This document shows, in pieces, positions 29,001 through 38,632 of a stretch of 64,000 bases of DNA. The translations under genes were made by a program, and so were the position numbers. This DNA is from Melieria omissa (Eukaryota; Arthropoda; Insecta; Diptera; Ulidiidae). Each line of letters starts with the position of its first letter. Positions within the stretch are counted from its first letter, which is position 1. Under the pieces are notes generated by a model. It had not been told where the DNA came from. It made no database searches and saw only the letters and a list, made by a program, of their open reading frames with translations. The stretch is from positions 45,467,264-45,531,263 of the forward strand of contig OZ020269.1 of the NCBI GenBank assembly GCA_963971225.1. Reading direction: 5' to 3'.

Positions 29001-32000
29001 AATATATTACCAAGGGCGGAGTAGCACGGCAGTTTCTGGTAGACACCGGTGCCAATAAGAACTTTGTAAGTCCGCAATTGTCCGAGAATTGTGAGAAGGT
29101 ACTTAAACCGTTTACTGTTCAGTCCGCCGGGGGTCAAATACGAATCACTGAAAAGGTACGGGGTAAATTCTTTGAGAAATTGGGAAACAATGCAACTATC
29201 ACATTCTATGTTTTGCCGGGGTTGTCGTCCTTCGACGGAATCATTGGCGATGATACGTTGAAGGAACTGGAGGCGGTTATAGATCGCAAAAATAATCTAC
29301 TATTGTTAAAACCGGACATCAAAATTCCCTTGTTCGAGAAAAGGTCGCAGCACATCTGCGAAATGATTAATGCAGATGTACCACCAAAGTCCTTCGCTGA
29401 ATTAAAACGCTTGATCAATAAATATGGAATTCTGTTTGGTCCGCTAAATAATAAAGACATAATAGGAACAAGTATAAGGGCGGAAATCAAAACGACAACT
29501 GCCGAGCCCATCTATACCAAGAGTTATCCTTACCCAGCTTGCATGCGAGAGGAGGTGGAAAGACAGGTGCAGGAATTATTGAGCGAGGGAATTATCCAAC
29601 CCTCTAAGAGTCCGTATAACTCCCCCATATGGGTGGTGCCGAAGAAACCCAAGCCAAGTGGGGAGAAACAGTATCGCATGGTGATTGATTTTAAAAGGTT
29701 AAACGCCGTCACGATCCCCGATACTTACCCAATTCCGGACATTAATTCCACCCTAAGCAGCCTCAGCAAAGCAAAATACTTCACTACTCTCGACTTGACG
29801 TCGGGCTTCCATCAGATAGCCATGAAGACTTCAGACATACCCAAGACCGCCTTCTCAACGATGAATGGCAAGTACGAATTCCTTCGTCTGCCTTTTGGGT
29901 TGAAAAATGCCCCAGCAATATTTCAAAGAATGATAGACGATGTACTCAAAGAACATATTGGTAAAATTTGTTATGTGTACATTGACGATATCATTATATA
30001 TGGCAAGGATGAGGATGAACACCTTAAAAACGTCGACATTGTCCTTTCTAAACTCGCCAAATCCAATTTAAGAGTAAATCTGGAAAAAACGCATTTTATG
30101 AGGAAAGAAGTTGAATTCCTCGGTTACATTGTTACTGCTGAGGGCATAAAGCCTGATGAGAAGAAGGTGCTAGCAATACAGAATATCTCCCCTCCGCAAA
30201 ACCTTAAAGAATTGAAAAGTTTTCTGGGTTTGACCTCATATTACAGAAAATTTATTAGAGTCTACGCCAAGGTGGCCAAACCATTGACAAATCTGACAAG
30301 AGGCGAGCATGCCCAAGTGAAAGCCAACGCCTCCAGGCGAGTCCCAATAACTCTTGACGAAGAGGGTCTGAAAGCCTTTAACATGCTAAAAAAGTTGTTG
30401 ATTTCGAGCGATTTACTCGCCTTTCCCGATTTCGAAAAACCCTTCAACCTCACTACAGACGCTTCTGATTACGCAATAGGTGCCGTCCTATCACAGGGCG
30501 AAAATGGAAAAGATAGGCCAATCTCGTACATTTCACGATCCCTCAGCAAAACTGAGGAAGCCTATGCGACAAATGAAAAAGAGATGGATCTCTGGATAAT
30601 TTGCGTTCCTATCTGTATGGGGCGAAATTGATTCGGATCTATACCGATCATCAGCCCTTGACCTTTGCGTTGGGAAATAGGAATCATAATGCAAAACTGA
30701 AACGCTGGAAATCCAGGATCGAGGAGTACAACCACGAGTTAATTTACAAACCTGGTAAATCTAACGTGGTGGCTGATGCTCTCTCGAGGCTCCAGACTCA
30801 AGTGAATCTGTTAGCTGACTCGGGTACGGATACTGCGTCGGAAGGCGAATGCAGTACTATAACTGCGGATGAGGGAGAATGCAGCACGATAACCGCTGAC
30901 GAAGTAGATGCACGAACGGTGACCGCAAGTGAGTCTTCATCGACAGGCGCTACTGCCCATAGCGCTCTGCGAGATTCAACCGATCTTATACCACATGTGG
31001 AGGCCCCATTAAACGTGTTTAAGAATCAAATTGTTTTTAGAATTGGAATAGACTTACATTCTTGGGAATCACCTCATCCAAGTTATTATCGCCATTACGT
31101 ATCGATGAGGTATTTCACAGAACCCAACCTGACCGAATCGCTGAAAAAGTTTCTGAACCCTAATCTAATTAACGGAATTAAAATTCCGGAGAGCCTCTTG
31201 CAACTCCTGCAAAATGTCTACTTGAAACACTTCTCCAAGTACAGGATTCGTATCACCCAAAGACTAGTCGAGGACGTTACAAGCGAAGAACGAAAGTGCG
31301 GGATTATCGAAGCTGAGCATCGAAGAGCCCATCGGAACCCTCGTGAAAACGCATTGCAAACTTTAGAAAAATACTATTTTCCGCATATGGCAAGTTTAAT
31401 TAGGAGTTACACTAAGAGTTGCGAGACGTGCAAATACCAGAAGTATGACCGTCACCCGAGTAAACCTAAATACCAACCTACCCCAATACCGTCATATCCG
31501 TGCGAAATCCTTCATGTTGACTTGTTTGAGGTAGAGGGGTGTAAATTCCTTAGTTGTTTGGATAAGTTTTCTAAATATGCGAAGCTATTTCATATAAAGA
31601 ATCGGTCCGCGATACTGTTGCGGGAAAAGTTAAAAAAGGTTATTCATTTTTTCACAGTGCCAAAAATCCTCGTCACGGATAACGAGCGAGGCTTGTTAAG
31701 TCCTACCGTGTCGAATTTCATTAGATCTCTCGGTATCGAGTTATACCAAACTCCAATCCAAAAGAGTGAGGTTAACGGGCAAGTTGAAAGGTTACATTCA
31801 ACACTGCTAGAAATTTATAGGTGCCTAAAAACGGAACTCCCAAGAGCCTCGGTAAAGGAACTCGTGTACATAGCGGTAGACCGATACAATACTTCTGTCC
31901 ATTCTATAGTTAATAGAAAACCTGCGGACATTTTCCTAAACAGGGCAGGTAGAATAAACTACCAAAACCTAGCAGGTTTTCGAGAAAGGGTACTCGAAGA

Positions 32001-32229
32001 TGTAAAGGCCTTAATAGAGAAGAATCAGGAAATGAGAAACGCCAGGTTAAACGAAAGAAGGCAGGAGCCGAAGCAATACGACTCCGGAAAAGTAGTTTTT
32101 GTGCTTGACAAGCAAATCAAGGGCAAGCACAAGAAGCGTTACAAGAAGGAAACAGTAGCACGAGATAACGGGGTAACCATATTAACCAACTCAGGGAAAA
32201 AAATCCACAAAACCCATGTAAGAAACTAA
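28946..32229 (+). pseudogene. pol: Errantivirus D pol, one small deletion/frameshift
   Basis: The first frame (28946-30631) has protease VDTGANKNF, RT LDLTSGFHQI, RLPFGLKNAPAIFQ and YIDD (residue about 345), and RNase H LTTDASDYAIGAV. Near 30585-30600 about 16 bases are missing, compared with errantivirus I, where the LLAIVWAL-type block should be. This shifts the frame to 30601-32229. The second frame has the RNase H end (IYTDHQPL, VVADALSRL) and integrase: HRRAHR...CETC finger, HVDLFE, VTDNER and NGQVERLHSTL. An acidic insert with three TITADE-type repeats lies between RNase H and integrase. Otherwise well preserved. Confidence 0.92.
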
Positions 32230-32832
32230 CCTTCGGCAGCAAGGCTTATGTAATAAAAGATGGTAGAACAAAACAAAAAAAAACCAAACAATCATGACAC
32301 CAAGCACCCTGCAAAAAGCACATAGAATATAAAAATAGCACCGAACAATTTACAAAATAAAAAATTGTTCAAATGGGAAGTTGAAAGTCAAGAAATGGAA
32401 ATGCCATTAAGAGAAAAATCTAATAAAATAATAGATAAACAGTTTTTAAAATAATAAAGGAGTTTTAAGAAGACGTGCATCTAATAGTAATTAAATATGC
32501 TTAACACGCTTGTACTTAAGTAACACTAAGGAAAATTGTGGTATGCTAACTTACCTTAGGATAATTACGGTCATTACAATATTGTCATTCTAAACAATGT
32601 TCAATTTAATTTTTAATTCTAACCAATGTTCAATTTAATTTTTAATTCTAAACAATGTTCAATTTAATTTGTAATCCTAATCAACTTAATTTTAGGGTTG
32701 ACAAATCGACGAACATACCGACAATTATAGTAATTTAATTCAGATTTAAGGAACAAGCAAACACGCCTTCTTAAGTAGGGAATCTAAGAAATTAAGAGTA
32801 ACTAGAACATAAATAGGCTAACACTGATTTAT
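32230..32832 (+). other. Errantivirus D pol-env spacer with triple AT repeat
   Basis: A noncoding 600 bp. A 31-bp unit, TTCTAAACAATGTTCAATTT plus TAATTTTTAA, is repeated three times at about 32588-32680. A splice acceptor for env RNA should lie here or at the start of env; several AG sites exist and I cannot choose one. Confidence 0.6.
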
Positions 32833-34284
32833 ATGTACAATAGACTGCTTTTCATCTCTGGAGCTTGTTGCTTCGACGTTTTCCCGTACAACACCCCCTT
32901 GGTAATGGTACAGCAGGGCGATGGATGGATTGTCAACGGTCATTTTAAGCTGATTCACGTGGTAAACTTGAACCTGATCGACGACGCACTAAGGAGTCTA
33001 ACAAGTTCCTCTCAGCGAGAAGTGAAGGATGAATCAACGAGATCGCTTATAAATTTCGAACTCAGTGAAGCCCAGCGTCGTATCAATGAGCTACAGGGAG
33101 GTAAACTGCGAAACCGAAGGGCCATTAACTGGATAGGTTCCGCCTGGAAATGGATTGGAGGCTCCCCAGATGCGACGGATTGGAATCAGTTGCTCGAATC
33201 GCAGAATGATATAATTAGTAACAACAACCGCCAATACAGAATAAACGAGGAACTAGTTAACGCAACGAGATGGGCAGTGGATAGGCTGAACGACCTGACA
33301 CGATCCAGCAACGCACTAGGAAGGGAAGTTAGCCTGAAGCTTGTGGAAGATGCACATTTTAAAAGGGTACAAATTATTAAACAACACATTCACGAAATAG
33401 TCCGAGCATGCCAAATGGCCAAGGCGGGAATAGTCAATACCAACCTCCTAAACCGAGAAGAAGTCGAGCTTATCCTTAGGGAGGAAAGTACCTTACCATA
33501 CCGAAACGCGATAGAGGCCATTGAATACACGACGCCATCTGTATACTCTAACGGTACGATGCTTCTCTACATACTATCAATACCCAAGGTGGACGTGGAG
33601 CAATATCGTGTACTAATGGTAAAAGCCACCACGCTGAATAGGAGAAGGGTTAGCATCAAACATGAGAGGATACTTGTTAGCAGAAATCAGACTTACGGCA
33701 TCACAGGCGATTGCGTGACAGTAAGCAACACCACGATATGCGAGATGGGTTCCCTCGAAAGGGTGCCAGAAGCTAGCTGTCTTGCCCGCTTAGTAAAAGG
33801 GGGAGATGCGCCTTGTCACTACGAACCGAACCACGATGAGGTAATTGAGCTCATCGACCATGATATATTGTTCCTGTCCAACTTTAAGGGTGAAGTCCAC
33901 AGCACGAACTCTTCAAAGTTTCTTGAGGGATCTTTCATCATTCGGCTGAACAACGAAACGGTCAAGGTGGGAAACGTGACATTTACAGGAAAGACGCTGA
34001 GCATATCACATTTGCTACCACCTGTCCTGGCTAACGTTTCGTCGCAAGGAATTAGACCCAACCTTGGGTATATTCACGGCCTGAGTTTGTCAAACATCAA
34101 ACGCCTCAACAACCTGGATGCAATGTTCGGCGTATCAGCTTTAACGGATATTTGCATAGTAGCTGCTCTGGTAACCATCGGATACCTAACATGGCGGAAG
34201 CTTACGAGGAAATTCGTAATACCAGCAGTCCTCACAGGTGTGCACAAGGAGCAAGCCGAAAATCTGCGGGACGCAGATATTTGA
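32833..34284 (+). CDS. env: Errantivirus D env glycoprotein (open)
   Basis: 483 codons without interruption from ATG 32833. The protein has a basic RNRR site near residue 94, immediately followed by the hydrophobic AINWIGSAWKWIGGSP segment in fusion-peptide position. A long helical region, N-glycosylation sites, a cysteine-rich middle and a C-terminal transmembrane helix (about residues 438-457, VAALVTIGYLTW) with a short basic tail follow. This is the layout of insect errantiviral (gypsy-type, F-like) envelope proteins, placed in the membrane to mediate fusion. The N-terminus is short and a longer spliced form may exist. The frame is intact although gag and pol of the same copy are broken. 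Confidence 0.9.
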   Translation: MYNRLLFISGACCFDVFPYNTPLVMVQQGDGWIVNGHFKLIHVVNLNLIDDALRSLTSSSQREVKDESTRSLINFELSEAQRRINELQGGKLRNRRAINWIGSAWKWIGGSPDATDWNQLLESQNDIISNNNRQYRINEELVNATRWAVDRLNDLTRSSNALGREVSLKLVEDAHFKRVQIIKQHIHEIVRACQMAKAGIVNTNLLNREEVELILREESTLPYRNAIEAIEYTTPSVYSNGTMLLYILSIPKVDVEQYRVLMVKATTLNRRRVSIKHERILVSRNQTYGITGDCVTVSNTTICEMGSLERVPEASCLARLVKGGDAPCHYEPNHDEVIELIDHDILFLSNFKGEVHSTNSSKFLEGSFIIRLNNETVKVGNVTFTGKTLSISHLLPPVLANVSSQGIRPNLGYIHGLSLSNIKRLNNLDAMFGVSALTDICIVAALVTIGYLTWRKLTRKFVIPAVLTGVHKEQAENLRDADI

Positions 34285-34293
34285 AGGGGGGGC
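34281..34293 (+). promoter_or_regulatory. Errantivirus D polypurine tract
   Basis: TTGAAGGGGGGGC ends directly at the AGTTAAC start of the 3' LTR. Confidence 0.8.
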
Positions 34294-34630
34294 AGTTAAC
34301 ACCCCTGCTCCGCTACAGAAACCGCCTACGTTGCAGCAGGCGTTGCAGGTGCAACAACAGCGCTGGTCTTGTGTTAAAGCTGCTGACTGTGCGTCTGGCG
34401 AACATCCGGAGCTTGCTGGTGCGACAACAGCGTGGGAATCGCCTAATCAGCAGTCTTAGGGCTAAGATACGTTAGAATTAAGTTTAGGAAAAGTTAGTCT
34501 TAGTTGGGACACGGACGAATAAAGAACTGGAAAACTGCAGCTACGATTTGAAGTTTCTTCTTTGGAATCTGCCGAGTATTTGTGCAAGTATGGGCTGGCT
34601 GTAGCCAGCCCCAACTTTAACTGTATGGGC
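34294..34630 (+). repeat. Errantivirus D 3' LTR, truncated
   Basis: It matches 26260-26605 of the 5' LTR up to CTGTATGGGC and then switches to element C sequence. The last 60 or so bases of the LTR and the target duplication are missing, together with most of C's gag-pol. This points to one deletion across the D/C junction. Confidence 0.85.
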
Positions 34631-37014
34631 AACACTTATAACATCAAACCCAACAAACACACCAGAAAACATTTGCAACATGTTATTACATTACATTATA
34701 CAGTAAGAACAAAAAAAAAAACAAAACAAAAACCCCTCAAGATATCCTCAAACATCTATGTTGACGACATATGAGCATCCAAATACTACCTGTTCATTAA
34801 AACACCACAACGAAAACCTGATTAAAGTTTTCGACCGACTACAACAATACAACTTAAAACTAAATGCAAGCAAATGTCAATTTTTAAAACCAGAAGTCAT
34901 CCACCTAGGACATTTAATCACAGACAAAGGCATCAGAACAGATCCAACAAAATGCGAAGCAGTACTAAAATATCCAACATCAACGAATGCTGATGAAGTC
35001 CGTCGATTTGTAGCATTTTGCAACTACTACAGACGCTTCATACCAGAATTCGCATCAATAGTAAAATGTCTTAACTCTCTCCTTAAGAAAGGTACACCTT
35101 TCATTTGGTCAGACGAGTGCAAGACAGCTTTCGAAACACTAAAACAAAAGCTAACCAACACACCAATACTGCAATATCCAGATTTCAACAAAACCTTCAT
35201 ATTAACAACAGACGTTTCAGACTTCGCCCTAGGAGCAGTATTATCCCAAGGAGAAATTGGACATGACCTTCCCATTTCATATGCAAGCAAATCACTACAG
35301 AATCACGATATCAATAAACCAGTAATAGAAAAAGAACTACTAGCAATACATTGGGGAATAAACTATTTCAGACCGTACCTCTACGGAAGAAAATTCATTG
35401 TAGTCACAGACCACAGACCACTGGTATCTCTGTTCTCACACAAAAATCCATCATCGAAAATGACAAGAATCAGACTAGACTTATCTGATTACGACTTTGA
35501 AATCATATACAAACAAGGAAAAATCAACACAAATGCAGATGCCTTATCACGCATCAAAATTGACAGCGACACACTAAAGGCAATGATCCCAACACAGGAA
35601 AATGACATAAATGACGGCAAACAACAGGAAATACTGGCAATTACAAGGAGCAAGGTAGCAACAGCAAGAGCAAAAGAAAATAGCATGCACAATGAAGAAA
35701 ATGAAAATATTAATTATGGTACCAAGACACGCGACAATAGGAAGGACATATCTCAGGTGCCTGCGCAACTCTACATATGGGAATGTACCTCTATGAACGA
35801 CGTGAAGAATATGAGAAGATTGAAGTTTGAAATAAAAGAAAAGCATCGGCCGATGATACATATTGATAATTATGAAGTGCACGTGACTTGTAGCGATGAC
35901 CCTTTGGAACTAGATCCAATGTTGGAGAAACTACATAGTTCACTAAAGAAACTGCAGATAAAGGAGCTAGCTCTTCAAAGCAAATTACAAGAATACAAAC
36001 TAATCGACGAATATCATAACGCCAGCACCGCCGGACATTTAGGAATTCGAAAAACGACCCTTAAATTAAAACAACGATACACATGGAAGAACATGAGACA
36101 AATGGTAAAAGAGTTCGTAAACAATTGCCTGACCTGCTGCAAGAATAAAACAATTAAGCACACGAAAGAAGAACTGGTCAAAACAGACACGCCAGCAACA
36201 AGCTTCGAAACCATTACCATTGACACAGTCGGACCATTAAGAATATCAAATGGATTCCGCTACATACTCACAATGCAATGCGACTTAACAAAATTTATTA
36301 TTGCACACCCAATGGAAACCAAGGACGCACGCACGACAGCAAAAACGCTTGTAGAACAGTTGTTTTAAAACATTGAAATCCGACCGAGGCACCGAGTTTA
36401 CGAATGAGCTAATGCACAACATATGCCAATTACTCAACATACGACAAATATTCTCGACACCCTACCACCACCAAACAATAGGGGCACTTGAAAGAAATCA
36501 CAGAACACTACACGAGTACCTAGTGGCATTCACAGACGAACATGAATGGGATAGGTGGGTACCATACTATACATTCGCATACAATATGACACCACATGTT
36601 GAAACGCTCTACTCACCGTACGAGTTAGTTTTCGGCAAATTACCGTCATTACCGAGTGACACAACAAACAAATACGACAAGATTTATGACTTTGACAACT
36701 ACGCCAACGAACTAAAAGTTAGGCTAAAAACATCCATAGATAAGGCTAAGAATATGATAGAAATAGCTAAACATAAGAGACAAATTATCATAATTACGAT
36801 AAGAACACAAATAACACACTATTAGAAATAGGAGATTTAGTTTTTATACGATTAGAGACAAATAAAAAATTACAAAGTCCTTACCACGGACCATACAAAA
36901 TAATCGAAAGAAATGGAGTAAACTCCACACTAGACATAAACGGTAAACATAAGATACTACATAATAATAACCTTAAGAAATTTTTAGGATATAACGATAT
37001 AGCAAGTAACAACT
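34631..37014 (+). pseudogene. pol: Element C pol (Ty3/Gypsy, mdg1/412-like): RT end, RNase H, integrase
   Basis: The reading frame resumes at RT YVDDI (about 34758), so gag, protease and the first half of RT are gone. RT thumb (LGHLITDKGI, FCNYYRRFIPEFA), RNase H (ILTTDVSDFALGAVLSQ, VTDHRPLVSL, NADALSRI) and the integrase zinc finger (HNASTAGHLG...CLTCCKNK) follow. Then come ITIDTVGPL and, after a break at 36366-36372 (stop plus small deletion), SDRGTEF and an E in GALERNHRTL. The C-terminal part (36373-37014) ends in a GDLVFIRLE / SPYHGPYKI segment after another frameshift near 36800. No env follows. The 412/mdg1 affinity is by motif style. Confidence 0.85.
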
Positions 37015-37064
37015 AAAAAAAAAAAAAATTGTACAAAACAAAAAGGAAACATCAAATAATATAT
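37015..37064 (+). other. Element C 3' noncoding, A-rich
   Basis: An A-run and spacer between the pol stop and the solo LTR insertion. The element C 3' noncoding sequence resumes after the solo LTR (37513-37685) without any ORF. Confidence 0.5.
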
Positions 37065-37512
37065 TGTAACGATGAGACAGTCTGTCGCAGTGCAAAGCAA
37101 CCCTGCCGCTACGTGCCGTGCTATAACCCAATCTGGCAACGACGGCCGCGATAGTAACTTTTAGTCCAATCTGGCAGCGACGGCCGCGATAATAACTTTT
37201 AGTCCAACCTGGCAATGATGGAAACTTTTAGTCCACTCCGGAATGTGCGGGAACGATCTGCGCGATGGCCTGAGAGGTATAAAAGGCAGCCGGATGCGGC
37301 GCAGCCAGTCAGTCTGGTTTTGACAAGTGAAGTTGCCACACGGAGTAATTAAGCAAATACTTAAGTGTACGAACAGTAAAGTGTAAACTGTGAATAATAA
37401 AGTGACTGTTGGTTTATTTTATTGTCTGCGTTTAAGAAACTGAGTGTGTTTTATTATCAAATTGCACAATCCAGTGATACGTAACAGCCCACTAGACGTA
37501 GTATTCGTAACA
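37065..37512 (+). mobile_element. Solo LTR (448 bp) in the 3' noncoding part of C
   Basis: It starts TGTAACGATGAG, ends GTATTCGTAACA and is flanked by ATAT on both sides (37061-37064 and 37513-37516; a short AT-rich duplication). Inside are three tandem units of 38, 38 and 29 bp (CCAATCTGGCAACGACGGCC type, 37128-37232), a TATAAAA box at 37278-37284 and AATAAA at 37396-37401. This gives a complete U3-R-U5 layout on the plus strand. No internal region is left. Probably Ty3/Gypsy by its 4-bp duplication. Confidence 0.82.
37278..37284 (+). promoter_or_regulatory. TATA box of the solo LTR
   Basis: TATAAAA followed 25-30 bases later by a CAGTCAGTCTGG initiator-like segment and, about 115 bases downstream, AATAAA. 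A well-formed polymerase II promoter by sequence. Confidence 0.7.
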
Positions 37513-37685
37513 ATATATTGCACTAAAAATTGAAACTAGCCTACAAACACAAAACATACTACATATACGTATATTTAGAACAGACTAGACATAATTATCA
37601 TAATCTGAATAATGTAAGCTAAGCATTTCCAAATCCACCTCCGAAAACCCCGACCGCTATCTTAAAAAATTAGTAATAATTTTTC

Positions 37686-37700
37686 GCTTAAGGGCAAAGG
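37686..37700 (+). promoter_or_regulatory. Element C polypurine tract
   Basis: GCTTAAGGGCAAAGG immediately precedes the TGTAGTGG start of the 3' LTR. Confidence 0.65.
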
Positions 37701-38107
37701 TGTAGTGGTACCACGTAGCCACTTATGCCAACGCTAATAAATTATGCTACACTTGAGCACAAATGTGCCAAATAACAACGCGCGCACGACACAAGCGACA
37801 CTCAAGTGGCTAAGCCAGCGGCGTGCCATCCGACACGACTGACCGCAGTGCAGTGTCCCACATATGGAACATGTACTGATCGGCACTCTGTGTGATGTCA
37901 CCTACCGCAGAGCAATGGCACTTGAGGAAAAGTGCTGAATTGACCGAAAGGGTCCCGTGACGCTGATTGGTCACACTTCCGCGACACTGGAAAATCGGGC
38001 GGAGCATTGGAAATGCTCAGCCGTATAACAGTTATGTTTTTTAGTATTTAAGAGACCAAAATTGAAAAATAAAATCAGCTTTGTGACAAGAGTCAAACCG
38101 CTTGTTT
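37701..38107 (+). repeat. Element C 3' LTR, 3'-truncated
   Basis: It matches the 5' LTR from TGTAGTGG to CTTGTTT and then joins element A directly. By comparison with E, about 18 bases of A codons are also missing at this junction, so a small deletion removed the LTR end, the target duplication and a little of A. Confidence 0.82.
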
Positions 38108-38632
38108 CGCAAAAGCTTCTAAAGCTTCTGCGCTTAGCTTCCCTTATTTCCTTATTATATAAGGTAAGTGCGCTTTTATATTGAGACCAGTCCCCGGTAC
38201 ATTTGGACCGGTTGAAAAGCCTTCGAACCTTACTTCGCAGTATACTGAGGTCTTTGTTCCACCAGGGCACATCCCTAGAGGAATATACTTTGCTGATCGG
38301 ACAGCTACTTTCGTATGCATCAATAATAGTGCTATTGAGGCACGCTACTTCAGTTTCTAATTCCACTGTATTCCTGATATTGTCCCCCATCCCAAAGAGG
38401 TTGAAGTTTAAACTCAGGGTTTCTTGGAATTTATCCCAGTTTGTTTTCCTGGGATTTCTTAGAATTTTCCTAACTAAGGTGATACCCTCAATGTCAAACC
38501 TTATAGTTTTATGGTCCGACATTGAAGGTTCATTTGACACCCTCCAGTTTCTAACCAGTCCGGAGCTCAGAGTATTTCTTAGAGTAATGTCCAGGACCTC
38601 CTCTCTCGCACTGGTTACAAACGTTGGTGTGT
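38108..38632 (-). pseudogene. Element A endonuclease end and endonuclease-RT linker
   Basis: The minus-strand frame has the endonuclease C-terminus in two frames (TPTFVT, EEVLD, RNWRVSNE; SDHKTIRF) and the linker with PWWNKDLSILRSKVRRLFNRSK and REAKRRSFRSFCE. This is the upstream neighbour of the RT piece at 24063-24998; C is inserted between them. The N-terminal endonuclease and ORF1 of A are not found beyond 38632, where element F starts. A plus-strand relative lies at 2455-2745. Confidence 0.85.

Noticed and set aside
37128..37232. Regular 38-bp repeats as a CRISPR-like array
   Set aside because: The units are directly adjacent without spacers and lie inside an LTR; the genome is eukaryotic.
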